A stretch of 64,000 bases of DNA from Streptomyces orinoci (lineage in GTDB: Bacteria > Actinomycetota > Actinomycetes > Streptomycetales > Streptomycetaceae): assembly GCF_003121295.1 (NCBI RefSeq), contig NZ_PHNC01000035.1:62001-126000 (forward strand), in the 5' to 3' direction. This document shows positions 1 through 8,576 of this stretch, piece by piece. The number at the start of each line of letters is the position of its first letter. The stretch's first letter is position 1. The translations under genes were made by a program, and so were the position numbers. The notes below the pieces were generated by a model. It saw nothing but the letters and a program-made list of their open reading frames with translations. It was not told the DNA's origin and did not search any database.

Positions 1-2
1 TC

Positions 3-785
3 ATCGGCTCCGAGGCCGAACGCCGCTTCGGCCATCGCCACTTCATGGAACTGACCGCCTCCTTTACCGCACCCCCGCAGTTCACAGTGCTGTCCGGGCG
101 CACCGAAATAGGGCAGACGGATCCCTCCGTACTGACCGAGGAGCGGCCCGGGCCCCGGCGGCTGCTGCTCGGCGGCCGCAGCTGGCAGGTGACCTACATC
201 GACTGGGGCCGCAAGCGTGTCTTCGTCGAACCCGTCGACAGCGGCGGCATCGCCAAATGGACCGGCGGCTCGATCGCCGGGCTGTCGTATTCCCTTACCC
301 GCGCGATGCGGGAGGTGTTGCTGGGCTCCGATCCCCCGGTCACCCTGACCCGGCGGGCAAGCGCTTGCCTGACCGAGTGGCGGCGAGATGCCGCTCCTCA
401 CCTCGTTCATCCTGGCGGAACGCTGGTAAGCCGACGCGGGATTGACGTGCGCTGGTGGACCTGGGCCGGCTACCGCGCCAATGCGACGCTCGCCGCGACG
501 CTGCCATCCATCAGCGATCCCGTGCAGCGCCCAACCGACTGCTTTGTGCGGCTGCGGGAGAATCTGACACCCGAGGCATGGCGTACTGCCCATGAGAGCT
601 CCGGCGGAGGAACGGCTTTGGTGCTCCCGGATGTTGACAGGCGGGCGGTGCGCGGACTGAAGTTCTCCGCCGCGCTGCCACAACGCCTGGCGGTGGCTAC
701 GGTCGCCGCCAGACTTGCCGATTTCGAAGGAGCGCGCGCGGTGCTGGCGGAGCCGGTGCGATTCCATCTCGCACCGGCTCCCTGA
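3..785 (+). CDS. Lhr-type DEAD/DEAH helicase, C-terminal part (5' end outside window)
   Basis: The reading frame is open from base 3, so only the last 260 residues are visible. The frame continues upstream of the first ATG (45) with residues of the same family, so that ATG is internal. The stretch GRTEIG, followed by LLLGGRSWQVTYIDW and a KRVFVEP segment, resembles the C-terminal beta-barrel region of Lhr-like superfamily 2 helicases. No helicase motifs fall inside the window; they would lie upstream. Lhr-like helicases include BrxHI of BREX type 2 (Pgl) phage-defence systems as well as repair helicases, and the window cannot decide which. Codon choice is less G/C-biased at third positions than in the next genes, which hints at accessory DNA. 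Family call is moderate; a specific role is not supported. Confidence 0.6.
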   Translation: MGSEAERRFGHRHFMELTASFTAPPQFTVLSGRTEIGQTDPSVLTEERPGPRRLLLGGRSWQVTYIDWGRKRVFVEPVDSGGIAKWTGGSIAGLSYSLTRAMREVLLGSDPPVTLTRRASACLTEWRRDAAPHLVHPGGTLVSRRGIDVRWWTWAGYRANATLAATLPSISDPVQRPTDCFVRLRENLTPEAWRTAHESSGGGTALVLPDVDRRAVRGLKFSAALPQRLAVATVAARLADFEGARAVLAEPVRFHLAPAP

Positions 786-813
786 CGATCAGCACCCGGC
801 GACGCCCCACCGG

Positions 814-2142
814 TCAGTCGGCCTGGGGGACCCGCTTCAGCACCGCCACGCACTCCACATGATGCGTAACCGGAAACAGATCGAACGCCCGCAGCGTGAC
901 CGGTCGGTAGCCCTCGGCCGCGAAGTACTTGAGGTCGCGGGCCAGGGCGGCCGGGTCGCAGGCGACGTAGGCGATGCGGCGGGCGCCCAGGGCGGCGAGG
1001 CGGCGGACGGTGTCGCGGCCGGCGCCGGAGCGGGGCGGGTCGAGGACGAGGATGTCGGCCTCGGTGATGCCGGTGCGCGGCAGGACCTGTTCCACCTTGC
1101 CGTGTTCGATGCGAACCCGGTCCAGATCGGCGAGGTTGTGGCGGGCGTCCTCGACGGCGCGCTTGGAGGACTCGATGCCCAGGACGGCGCCCTGGTCGCC
1201 GACCCGCTCGCCCAGGGCGCCGGCGAACAGGCCGACGCCGCAGTAGAGGTCGAGGGCCATATCGCCCTTACGGGGCATCAGGCCCTGCATCACGGCCTCC
1301 ACCAGCATGTCCGCGGCCTGCGGGTGGACCTGCCAGAAGCCGCCCTCGGCCACCCGCCAGGTGCGGCCGGCGGCGCGTTCGCGGACGAAGGGGCGGCCGT
1401 GGACGCGGTGGATGCGCTGGTCCTTCTCCCCTACCCGGAGGACGGAGACGGGCTTGTCGAGCTCGACGATCGGCAGGCGGCCGCCGGGGCGGGGGGTGAG
1501 GACGACCTGGCGGTCGCCGGAGCCGGTGGCGGCGATGGCCTCCACCGAGGCGATCTGCGGCCAGTCGCGCTTCTCCACGCCCAGTTCGCTGACGCCGGGG
1601 GCGGCGATCAGGCAGTGGTCGATGCGCTGGACCTCATGGGAGCGGTGCTTGCGCAGGCCCGCGTGCCCCTCGGCGTCCACGGCGTACTGGACGCGGGTGC
1701 GCCAGGCGGGGACCTCGCCCTTGGCGACCTTGTCGCCGGGGGCCGGGACGACCGTGCCGTCCCAGCCGGCCTCCTCGGGGGTGAGACCCGCCAGCCGGGC
1801 CAGCTGCTCGGTGATCACCGCGGCCTTGAGGCGGCGCTGGGCGCCGGGGGCGACATGCTGCCAGTCACAGCCGCCGCACTTGCCGGGGCCGGAGAACGGG
1901 CAGGGGGCCTCGACGCGGTCCTTGGACGGCTCGATGATGTCGATGGCGTCGGCGCGCAGAAAGCGGGAGGTCTCGTCGCCCTCGGTGACCCGGGCCACCA
2001 CACGCTCGCCCGGGAGGGCGTGCCGGACGAAGAGGACCCGGCCGGATTCGGTGCGGGCCACGCAGTGGCCGCCGTGTGCCACCGGGCCGACCTCGACCTG
2101 GTACTCCTGGCCGACCAGCGACTTGGCGGGTTCCGTCTGCAT
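814..2142 (-). CDS. TrmA/RumA-family 23S rRNA or tRNA (uracil-5)-methyltransferase
   Basis: SAM-dependent RNA m5U methyltransferase of about 442 residues. An N-terminal TRAM domain (about 10-65) is followed by Cys residues in CPFSGPGKCGGCDW and a fourth Cys in RIDHCLIA, the usual [4Fe-4S] ligands. The Rossmann domain carries LDLYCGVGLFA (SAM motif I), LDPPRSGAG, and VACDPAALARD with the nucleophilic Cys. ATG 2142 is preferred over an in-frame ATG at 2184 because AGGAG lies 10 bases before it and the extra 14 residues are not domain-like. It is the last gene of a minus-strand run, 85 bases downstream of the permease. From memory the same pair is Rv2689c/Rv2690c in M. tuberculosis. Whether the substrate is 23S rRNA or tRNA cannot be read here. 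Confidence 0.93.
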   Translation of the reverse strand: MQTEPAKSLVGQEYQVEVGPVAHGGHCVARTESGRVLFVRHALPGERVVARVTEGDETSRFLRADAIDIIEPSKDRVEAPCPFSGPGKCGGCDWQHVAPGAQRRLKAAVITEQLARLAGLTPEEAGWDGTVVPAPGDKVAKGEVPAWRTRVQYAVDAEGHAGLRKHRSHEVQRIDHCLIAAPGVSELGVEKRDWPQIASVEAIAATGSGDRQVVLTPRPGGRLPIVELDKPVSVLRVGEKDQRIHRVHGRPFVRERAAGRTWRVAEGGFWQVHPQAADMLVEAVMQGLMPRKGDMALDLYCGVGLFAGALGERVGDQGAVLGIESSKRAVEDARHNLADLDRVRIEHGKVEQVLPRTGITEADILVLDPPRSGAGRDTVRRLAALGARRIAYVACDPAALARDLKYFAAEGYRPVTLRAFDLFPVTHHVECVAVLKRVPQAD

Positions 2143-2227
2143 GGTGGAAGAGCTCCTGGTGAGGTGAGGGGGGCGGCGGGGCAACGACCGTTCAGTCTAC
2201 GTCCCGCCGCGCCCCCGCCCCGCCGGG

Positions 2228-4282
2228 CTACTTCCTGCCGCCCGCCTTCTCCTTCTTGGGCTGGGCCACCGGGCCGCGGCGGACCGAACCGGGCGCGTTC
2301 CACTCGGCGCGCTTGCGGGCGCGGCGGCGGGCCACCTCGGAGGAGTCCAGCTGCCAGGGCACGGAGGTCACCATCACGCCGGGCGTGAAGAGCAGCCGGC
2401 CCTTCAGGCGCAGGGCGCTCTGGTTGTGCAGCAGGTGCTCGTACCAGTGGCCGACCACATACTCCGGGATATAGACGCTGACCGCGTCCCGCGGGCTCTC
2501 CTTCCGCAGGCTCCGGACATAGTCGATGATCGGCCGGGTGATCTCGCGGTAGGGCGAGTCCAGCACCTTCAGCGGTACGTCGATGCCATGCCGCTCCCAC
2601 TCCTGCTGGAGCGCCTTGGTCTCCACCGGATCGACATTGACGCTCAGCGCCTCCACCGGGCCGGAGGAGCGCATCAGCTTGGCGTAGGACAGGGCGCGCA
2701 GGGTGGGCTTGTGGACCTTGGAGACCAGGACCAGGTTGTGCACCCGGGAGGGGCGTACGGCCTCGTCCGCCTCGCCCTCCTCGGCGGCGATCTCCTCGGA
2801 CACCCGGTCGTAGTGGCGCCGGATGAAGGTCATCACGGTGTACCAGCCGACCATGCCCAGCACCGCCAGCCAGGCGCCATGGGTGAACTTGGTCAGCAGC
2901 ACGATGATCAGGACCAGGATCGAGAAGACCATGCCGAAGGCGTTGATGAACCGGGCCCGGTGCATCTTGCGGCGGGCGGTCTTGTCGGTCTCGGTGGCCA
3001 GGTGGCGGTTCCAGTGCTTGACCATGCCGCCCTGGCTGAAGGTGAACGAGACAAAGACGCCCACGATGTAGAGCTGGATCAGCTTGGTGGAGTCGGCTCC
3101 GAAGGCATAGACCAGGGCGCCGGCCAGCAGGGCCAGCAGCACAATGCCGTTGGAGAAGGCCAGCCGGTCACCGCGGGTGTGCAGCTGGCGCGGGAGGAAA
3201 CGGTCCTGCGCGAGGATCGAGCCCAGCACCGGGAAGCCGTTGTAGGCGGTGTTGGCGGCCAGGAAGAGCACCAGGGCGGTGGCGGCGGCCAGGAAGACAA
3301 AGAGGAACGAGCCATGGCCGAAGACCGCGTCGGCGACCTGGGCGATCACCGGGTCCTGGTTGTAGTCCGCGCCGGCCGGCTTGCCGTTGATCAGCAGGTC
3401 GGTGGCCGGGTTCTCGGCCATCTTCACCTTGGTGGTCATGGCCAGGATCATGATGCCGACGAACATGGCGACCGCCAGCACGCCCATCAGGGAGAGGGTG
3501 GCGGCGGCGTTCTTGCTCTTGGGCTTGCGGAAGGCGGGCACACCGTTGCTGATCGCCTCCACACCGGTGAGCGCGGCACAGCCGGAGGAGAAGGCGCGCA
3601 GCAGCAGGAAGACCAGGGCCAGCCCGGCCAGTCCGGCATGCTCCGCAGTGATCTTGTAGTCGGCGGTGGGCGCCCGCATGGTGTGGCCCAGCACCAGGCC
3701 GCGGACGCCGCCCCAGGCCACCATCAGCAGCACGCCGCCCACAAAGGCATAGGTGGGGATGGCGAAGAGGGTGCCGGACTCCTTGACACCGCGCAGGTTC
3801 ATCAGCATCAGCAAGGCGATGATCACCAAGGCCACCAGCACCTTGTGCTGGACGGCCCAGGGCATCGCCGAGCCCAGGTTCTCCACTCCGGAGGCCACCG
3901 ACACCGCGACCGTCAGCACATAGTCGACCAGCAGCGCGCTGGCCACCGAGAGCCCGGCCCGGCGGCCCAGGTTGACGGTGGCCACCTCATAGGCGCCACC
4001 GCCGTTGGGATAGGCGTGCACGGTCTGCCGGTAGGAGGCGACCACCGTGACCATCAGGGCCACGATGGCCAGCGTGATCCACAGGCTGTAGTGGTAGGCC
4101 GACACCCCCGCGACGGACAGCACGAGCAGTACCTCACCCGGCGCGTACGCCACGGAGGAGAGCGGGTCGGAGGCGAAGACGGGGAGCGCGATGCGCTTGG
4201 GGAGGAGGGTCTCCCCCAGCCGGTCGCTGCGCAGCGCCCGCCCGATGAGGATCCGTTTCGGGACGTCGGTCAGTTTGGACAC
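2228..4282 (-). CDS. APC-superfamily permease, KimA-like potassium transporter
   Basis: Integral membrane protein of 684 residues: about 12 membrane segments, then a cytosolic domain of roughly 170 residues. The GTG at 4282 begins the conserved SKLTDVPKRILIGRAL start; an upstream ATG (4345) adds only basic, non-conserved residues. The residues that bind K+ in Bacillus subtilis KimA (D36, Y43, D117, T121, S125) have counterparts at D39, Y46, D120, T124 and S128, a constant offset of 3, and TGVE matches T230/E233. This argues for K+ uptake coupled to protons rather than amino acid transport, although automated annotation would probably say amino acid permease. KimA activity is known to be inhibited by c-di-AMP in Firmicutes. 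The permease sits between the methyltransferase and the P450/conservon block on the same strand. Confidence 0.85.
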   Translation of the reverse strand: MSKLTDVPKRILIGRALRSDRLGETLLPKRIALPVFASDPLSSVAYAPGEVLLVLSVAGVSAYHYSLWITLAIVALMVTVVASYRQTVHAYPNGGGAYEVATVNLGRRAGLSVASALLVDYVLTVAVSVASGVENLGSAMPWAVQHKVLVALVIIALLMLMNLRGVKESGTLFAIPTYAFVGGVLLMVAWGGVRGLVLGHTMRAPTADYKITAEHAGLAGLALVFLLLRAFSSGCAALTGVEAISNGVPAFRKPKSKNAAATLSLMGVLAVAMFVGIMILAMTTKVKMAENPATDLLINGKPAGADYNQDPVIAQVADAVFGHGSFLFVFLAAATALVLFLAANTAYNGFPVLGSILAQDRFLPRQLHTRGDRLAFSNGIVLLALLAGALVYAFGADSTKLIQLYIVGVFVSFTFSQGGMVKHWNRHLATETDKTARRKMHRARFINAFGMVFSILVLIIVLLTKFTHGAWLAVLGMVGWYTVMTFIRRHYDRVSEEIAAEEGEADEAVRPSRVHNLVLVSKVHKPTLRALSYAKLMRSSGPVEALSVNVDPVETKALQQEWERHGIDVPLKVLDSPYREITRPIIDYVRSLRKESPRDAVSVYIPEYVVGHWYEHLLHNQSALRLKGRLLFTPGVMVTSVPWQLDSSEVARRRARKRAEWNAPGSVRRGPVAQPKKEKAGGRK

Positions 4283-4363
4283 AACAGAGGATCGTAAGGG
4301 TTCCGTATGGAACACGCGTACCCGCCACCACCGGATGGGGTGCAACGGGTACGCGCCGGCGGC

Positions 4364-5617
4364 TCAGCCGCGCAGCCGCACGGGCAGCGAGCGGTGGCCG
4401 TTGGAGATGAAGGAGTCCACCGGCAGCAGTTCCTCCTGGGGCACCGCCAGGGTCAGCTCCGGGAAGCGTTCGAAGAGGGCGGGCAGTGCAATGGCGGCCT
4501 CCAGCCGGGCCAGCGGGGCGCCCAGGCAGTAGTGCACCCCATGGCCGAAGGCCAGATGGTCCTTGGTGGCGCGGGTCACATCGAAGCGTTCGGGGTGCGG
4601 CCCGTGCAGTTCCGGGTCGCGTCCGGCGGCGGCGTAGGCGGCCAGGATGGCGTCGCCCTTGCGCAGGGTGATGCCGCCGTCGAGTTCGATGTCCTCGACC
4701 GCGTAGCGCAGCGGCAGGCTGGCCACCGGGGCCTGGACGCGCAGGGCCTCCTCGATGACGTCGTCCCAGCTCGCCTTTCCGGCCCGTACCAGGGCGAGCT
4801 GGGCGGGGTGGGTGAGGAGGGCGTGGATGGCGTTGTCCAGCAGGTTGACGGTGGTCTCATGACCGGCGCTGATCACCAGCAGCAGGGTGTCGGCCAGCTC
4901 CTGCTCGCTCAGCGCGGTGTCGCCCTCGTCGTCCCGGGCGGCGATCAGGGCGGTGGTCATGTCGTCGGCCGGGTGCCGACGCTTGTCGGCGATCAGGGCG
5001 CCCAGCAGTTCATAGAGCTCGGCATAGGTGGCGGTGACCTCCTCGGCGTCCGCGGAGGTGTGGAAGACCGAGTCCACACAGCGGCGCAGCCGCTCGCGCA
5101 GCTCCTCGTCCCGCAGGCCGAAGAGTTCGCAGATCACCTGGATGGGGATCGGATAGGCGTAGCGCTCGCGCAGGTCCACCACGGCCCCGGCGGGCTCGGC
5201 GGCCAGCGAGTCCAGCAGGCCGGTGGCCAGCTGCTCGATGCGCGGGCGCAGGGCGGCGGTGCGGCGGGCGGTGAACGCCTTGACCACCAGGGAGCGCAGC
5301 CGCCGGTGCTCGCCGCCATAAGCGGTGAACATATTGCGCACCGCGACCCAGGTGTACAGCGGCCACTCGGGGGAGACCTCACCGTTGATCCAGCGCGGCC
5401 AGTGCTGCCGGGGGTCCTTGGAGACTCTGGGGTCGGTGAGCAGCTTCCGGAGCAGCGGCTGGGTGGTTATCGCCCACGCCACCACGCCGCCAGGGAGCTC
5501 CACGGGCGTCGCGGCGCCGCGCTCGCGGAGACGGGCGGCTTCGCCGTGGATGTCACGGCCGGCGGGATCGATCCGTACCGGCTCGTCGGTCCATACGGCA
5601 TCGGGTCGGCGTTCCAT
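4364..5617 (-). CDS. Cytochrome P450, CYP154-type, conservon-linked
   Basis: Soluble class I bacterial P450 of 417 residues. The I-helix AGHETT, K-helix EEALR (canonical ExxR) and haem-binding FGHGVHYCLG with the axial Cys are all present, so it should be catalytically competent with ferredoxin partners. The start ATG follows GGAGAG by 5 bases. It is the last gene of the cvn operon, and its first 151 bases overlap the end of the upstream P450 frame. CYP157 and CYP154 genes are known to sit side by side in Streptomyces conservons, and the upstream gene has the CYP157 signature; assignment to CYP154 rests on that pairing. Substrate unknown. Confidence 0.9.
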   Translation of the reverse strand: MERRPDAVWTDEPVRIDPAGRDIHGEAARLRERGAATPVELPGGVVAWAITTQPLLRKLLTDPRVSKDPRQHWPRWINGEVSPEWPLYTWVAVRNMFTAYGGEHRRLRSLVVKAFTARRTAALRPRIEQLATGLLDSLAAEPAGAVVDLRERYAYPIPIQVICELFGLRDEELRERLRRCVDSVFHTSADAEEVTATYAELYELLGALIADKRRHPADDMTTALIAARDDEGDTALSEQELADTLLLVISAGHETTVNLLDNAIHALLTHPAQLALVRAGKASWDDVIEEALRVQAPVASLPLRYAVEDIELDGGITLRKGDAILAAYAAAGRDPELHGPHPERFDVTRATKDHLAFGHGVHYCLGAPLARLEAAIALPALFERFPELTLAVPQEELLPVDSFISNGHRSLPVRLRG

Positions 5618-7137
5618 CGATTCTCTCCAGAGGTCTCGGGGACGTGCGGCGGTACCGGGCGGTGGTGTGGGGTCGCGGGGCGGTGCGGGATCGCGCTGCC
5701 GGGCGGGGTTACGGGGCCGGGTGGGGGTACGGGGCCGGGTGCGTTGGCGGGACCGTGCGCGGTCACGGGGCCGTGCGCCGCCATGGAGCCGTGTGCTGCC
5801 GCTGGGCCGTGCGCCGGGACGGGACGGTGCGGTGCCGCCGGATGGTGCTGGGAGCCAGGGGCGTACGGGGAGCCGGGGACATGGTGGGCGACGGGCGGCG
5901 TGAGCGCCGGGGGGAAGCGGACGGGCAGAGCGGTCAGGGCGCGGTGGAAGGGGCCGGGCCGCCAGACCAGGCGGCCGGCGGGTACCGCCAGTTCCATGTC
6001 CGGCAGCCGGTCCAGCAGCCGTTCCACCGCCGTGGCGGCGATCAGCCGGGCCGGGTCCTTGGCCGGGCAGTGGTGCGGCCCGGCGCTCCAGGCGAGGTGG
6101 GCGCGGTTGCCGGTACGGCGGTCGGAGTGCAGGGCGGGGTCGGTGTTGGCGGCCGCGAAGCTGATCACCACCGGTTCGCCGGCGGGCAGCCGCACGCCCG
6201 CCAACTCCACGTCCTCCAGCGGGTAATGGACGGCGTAGTTGGCCATCGGCGGGTCCAGCCAGAGGACTTCGTCCAGCGCGTCCTCCACCGGCATGCTGCC
6301 ACCGGCCAGATCGCCCGCGAAGCGGTCGTCGGAGAGCAGCAGGCGCAGTGCGTTGGCGATCAGGTTCTGCTGTGGCTCGGTGCCCGCGCCCATCACCACC
6401 ACCAGCTGGTGGATCATCTCCTCGTCGGTGAGCTGGGCCGGATGGGCCATCAGCCAGGAGACCATGTCCGCGCCCGGCTGGGCCCTTTTGAGGCCGATGA
6501 GTTCGCTGAGGCTGGCGGTGATCAGAGCGTTGGCACGCTCGGCGTCGATGCCGTCGAAGATGGCGGAGAAGCCCTCCACCAGGCGGTCGCCCAGCGCGGC
6601 CGGGCAGCCGAAGAGCTGGTTGAACACCAGCAGCGGCAACTGCTTGGCATAGCCGCCCAGCAGATCGGCCTCGCCCTGCCCGGCGAACCGGTCGATCAGG
6701 GTGTCGGCGCTGCGTTCCACATAGCCGCGCAGGGAGTTGGGGTCGATGCGGTCCAGGCTGTCGGTGACCGCCTGGCGCAGCCGGCGGTGTGCCTCGCCTT
6801 CGCTGAAGAGGCAGTTGGGGCGGTAGGCCATCATCGGCACCACCGGGTTGTCCGGGGCGATCCGGCCCTCGGTCAGCGCCCGCCAGCGGCGGGCGTCCTT
6901 GCCGAACTTGTCCGGGCTGCGGAGGACTTCCAGGGCGGCCCGGTAGTCGGTGACCAGGGTGGCGTACGCCCCCGGCGCCAACTCCACGGGAGCAACCGGC
7001 CCTTGGGCGCGCAGCCGCCGGTAGACGGCGTGCGGGTCGGCGGCGAACTCCGGTCCGTGCAGCGGGGTGGCGCCCCGGTGGGCGGGGCAGCCGGTGCGTT
7101 CGGTCACCGCCTGCCGGGGTGCGGTGCGGCCGTTCAC
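5467..7137 (-). CDS. Cytochrome P450, CYP157-type (CvnE), with long Pro/His-rich tail
   Basis: P450-fold protein of 556 residues. The P450 body ends near residue 410 (ALTALPVRF), close to the usual family length. The K-helix has EVLW at 290-293 instead of ExxR; CYP157 is the known family lacking this otherwise invariant motif. The haem Cys is C357 in AGPHHCPAK, and the I-helix reads GAGTEPQQ. Residues 411-556 form a low-complexity tail rich in Pro, His, Ala and Gly, including repeats of AHGP, and the frame runs 151 bases into the next P450 gene. The tail could be real, or a lost stop codon or frameshift could have extended the frame. Its start overlaps the end of cvnD by 4 bases. In the rar conservon of S. 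coelicolor the matching gene is called rarE. Confidence 0.85.
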   Translation of the reverse strand: MNGRTAPRQAVTERTGCPAHRGATPLHGPEFAADPHAVYRRLRAQGPVAPVELAPGAYATLVTDYRAALEVLRSPDKFGKDARRWRALTEGRIAPDNPVVPMMAYRPNCLFSEGEAHRRLRQAVTDSLDRIDPNSLRGYVERSADTLIDRFAGQGEADLLGGYAKQLPLLVFNQLFGCPAALGDRLVEGFSAIFDGIDAERANALITASLSELIGLKRAQPGADMVSWLMAHPAQLTDEEMIHQLVVVMGAGTEPQQNLIANALRLLLSDDRFAGDLAGGSMPVEDALDEVLWLDPPMANYAVHYPLEDVELAGVRLPAGEPVVISFAAANTDPALHSDRRTGNRAHLAWSAGPHHCPAKDPARLIAATAVERLLDRLPDMELAVPAGRLVWRPGPFHRALTALPVRFPPALTPPVAHHVPGSPYAPGSQHHPAAPHRPVPAHGPAAAHGSMAAHGPVTAHGPANAPGPVPPPGPVTPPGSAIPHRPATPHHRPVPPHVPETSGENRWNADPMPYGPTSRYGSIPPAVTSTAKPPVSASAAPRRPWSSLAAWWRGR

Positions 7138-7802
7138 GCGGTCTCCCGGGTCATCAGATACTCCACCAGTGTGATCAGGGCCTTGGTGGCCGAGATCCGG
7201 TCCCTGGCGTCACAGGTGACCAGCGGGGTCTCCGGGAGCAGGTCCAGCGCCTCGCGGATCTCCTCCTCGGGGTAGACCGGGGCGCCGTCGAAGTGGTTGA
7301 CGGCCACCGCGTAGGGCAGGCCGTGCTCTTCCAGCAGGCCCATCACATCGAAGGACTGCTCCAGCCGCCGGGTGTCGGCCAGGACCAGGGCACCCAGCGC
7401 GCCCTGGGTCATGTCCCGCCACAGCCGGGTGAAGCGCTGCTGGCCGGGCGCGCCGAAGAGGTAGAGCACCAGGCTGTCGCTGAGCGTGATCCGGCCGAAG
7501 TCCATGGCGACCGTGGTGGTGGTCTTGCCCTCGATGCCGGACAGGTCGTCGATATGCGCGCCCGCCTGGGTCATGGTCTCTTCGGTACGCAGCGGACGGA
7601 TCTCCGACAGCGCGCCGACGAAGGTGGTCTTGCCGACCGCGAAGTGGCCGACGATCAGCACCTTGGCGGCGGTCCGCACGGTCCGCCGCAGATAAACGCC
7701 GTTGGCGGCGTCGCCGTTGCCGGCGTTGTCGCCGCTGCCGATGCCGACGCTGTTGCCGATGCCGACGCCGTTGCCGCCGTCACAGACGAGCGCGGAGTCC
7801 AT
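7134..7802 (-). CDS. cvnD: Conservon GTPase CvnD (DUF/ATP-GTP binding protein)
   Basis: Small Ras-like GTPase of 222 residues. The P-loop is GHFAVGKTT, the switch II region contains LFGAPGQQRF, and NHFD stands where NKxD is usual. CvnD proteins form membrane-associated complexes with CvnA, CvnB and CvnC that resemble eukaryotic G-protein signalling. Compared with the usual short leader, this one has about 25 extra N-terminal residues made of Gly, Asn, Ile and Ala repeats (GNGVGIGNS, GIGSGDNAGNG), encoded by near-repetitive DNA around 7710-7780. The start overlaps the end of cvnC by 23 bases, so translation is probably coupled. Confidence 0.93.
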   Translation of the reverse strand: MDSALVCDGGNGVGIGNSVGIGSGDNAGNGDAANGVYLRRTVRTAAKVLIVGHFAVGKTTFVGALSEIRPLRTEETMTQAGAHIDDLSGIEGKTTTTVAMDFGRITLSDSLVLYLFGAPGQQRFTRLWRDMTQGALGALVLADTRRLEQSFDVMGLLEEHGLPYAVAVNHFDGAPVYPEEEIREALDLLPETPLVTCDARDRISATKALITLVEYLMTRETA

Positions 7803-8142
7803 CGAGCACCTCCTGCAAGATCTGGGCCTCGGGCAGCACTGCCGAGGGGATGGGAGCCCTGGTGGTGAGGTGGCCGCTGTCCACGAGATCGCCGAGCAGC
7901 ACCTTGGTGACGCTGACGGGCAGCGCCAGGTGGCCGGCGATCTCGGCCACCGAGAGGGCGCCGCCGAGGCAGAGTTCCATCAGCCGCCGCTTCTCCGGGC
8001 TGAGCCCGTCCAGCGGCAGGTCGCCGTACGCCATGACCAGGGTGACCAGATCGAAGGTGTTGCGTGTCGGATGGGCACGGCCGTCGGTGACGACATACGG
8101 CCGGACGAGACCCTGTTCGCGCCTCGGCGTCGCCGGGGTCAT
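7780..8142 (-). CDS. cvnC: Conservon protein CvnC (DUF742)
   Basis: A 120-residue DUF742 protein. Visible family features are VRPYVVTDGRAHPT near the N-terminus and a winged-helix-like core (GGALSVAEIAGHLALP followed by VKVLL-type residues). The frame is open far upstream, but the ATG at 8142 is chosen because it overlaps the cvnB stop as ATGA and starts the conserved domain. CvnC is part of the CvnA-D complex and probably acts as an adaptor between the kinase-like CvnA and the GTPase CvnD; its biochemical role is not established. Confidence 0.93.
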   Translation of the reverse strand: MTPATPRREQGLVRPYVVTDGRAHPTRNTFDLVTLVMAYGDLPLDGLSPEKRRLMELCLGGALSVAEIAGHLALPVSVTKVLLGDLVDSGHLTTRAPIPSAVLPEAQILQEVLDGLRARL

Positions 8143-8576
8143 GCCGGGCTGCCCGGTCCCTGCCACCCCGTGCCCTGCCGCGGCGGGCTGACCAGTTCCT
8201 TGCCCAGCCGGTCCACGGTCTTCTGCATCCGGTAGGTGACGGCCTCCATGTCCACGTTCTCGGTCGCCGAGACGGCCAGATAGGCGCCCGGTCCGGCCGC
8301 GATCAGGAAGACATAGCCGTGCGCGAACTCGATCAGGGTCTGCCGCCAGGGCGTCTCCTGCCGGGCGGGGTGGGTGCAGAAGTCGGCGGTGGACCGGCTG
8401 ATGGACTGCAGACCGGACAGGGCGGCCGCCTGCCGCTCGGCCTCGTCCCGGTCGATCCCCTCCGAGTGCGCGCGCAGCATCCCGTCCGCGGAGAGCAGGA
8501 TGGCGTGCCGGGCCTCGGGTATCTTCACGACCTCGTCGAGCATCCAGGCGAGCTCTTGGTTGATGTGGTCGTTCAC
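8139..8576 (-). CDS. cvnB: Conservon roadblock/LC7 protein CvnB
   Basis: A 145-residue roadblock/LC7 domain protein (residues about 8-120), a dynein-light-chain-like dimerisation fold that often works as a GTPase regulator. Family features include ELAWMLDEVVKIPEARHAILLSADGML at the start of the domain and the conserved VSATENVDMEAVTYRM-type helix near the end. The ATG overlaps the cvnA stop by 4 bases and its own stop overlaps the cvnC start by 4 bases, the standard translational coupling of these operons. It probably modulates CvnD nucleotide state, by analogy with MglB-type roadblock proteins. Confidence 0.94.
   Translation of the reverse strand: MNDHINQELAWMLDEVVKIPEARHAILLSADGMLRAHSEGIDRDEAERQAAALSGLQSISRSTADFCTHPARQETPWRQTLIEFAHGYVFLIAAGPGAYLAVSATENVDMEAVTYRMQKTVDRLGKELVSPPRQGTGWQGPGSPA

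Noticed and set aside
715..4297. Long plus-strand open frames opposite the methyltransferase and permease genes
   Set aside because: Products are Gly/Val/Asp/His-rich strings without domains, and the minus strand has complete, motif-rich genes. GC-biased third positions open the opposite frame.
4307..7275. Plus-strand frames opposite the two P450 genes
   Set aside because: Low-complexity products mirror the minus-strand codons; both P450 proteins are convincing.
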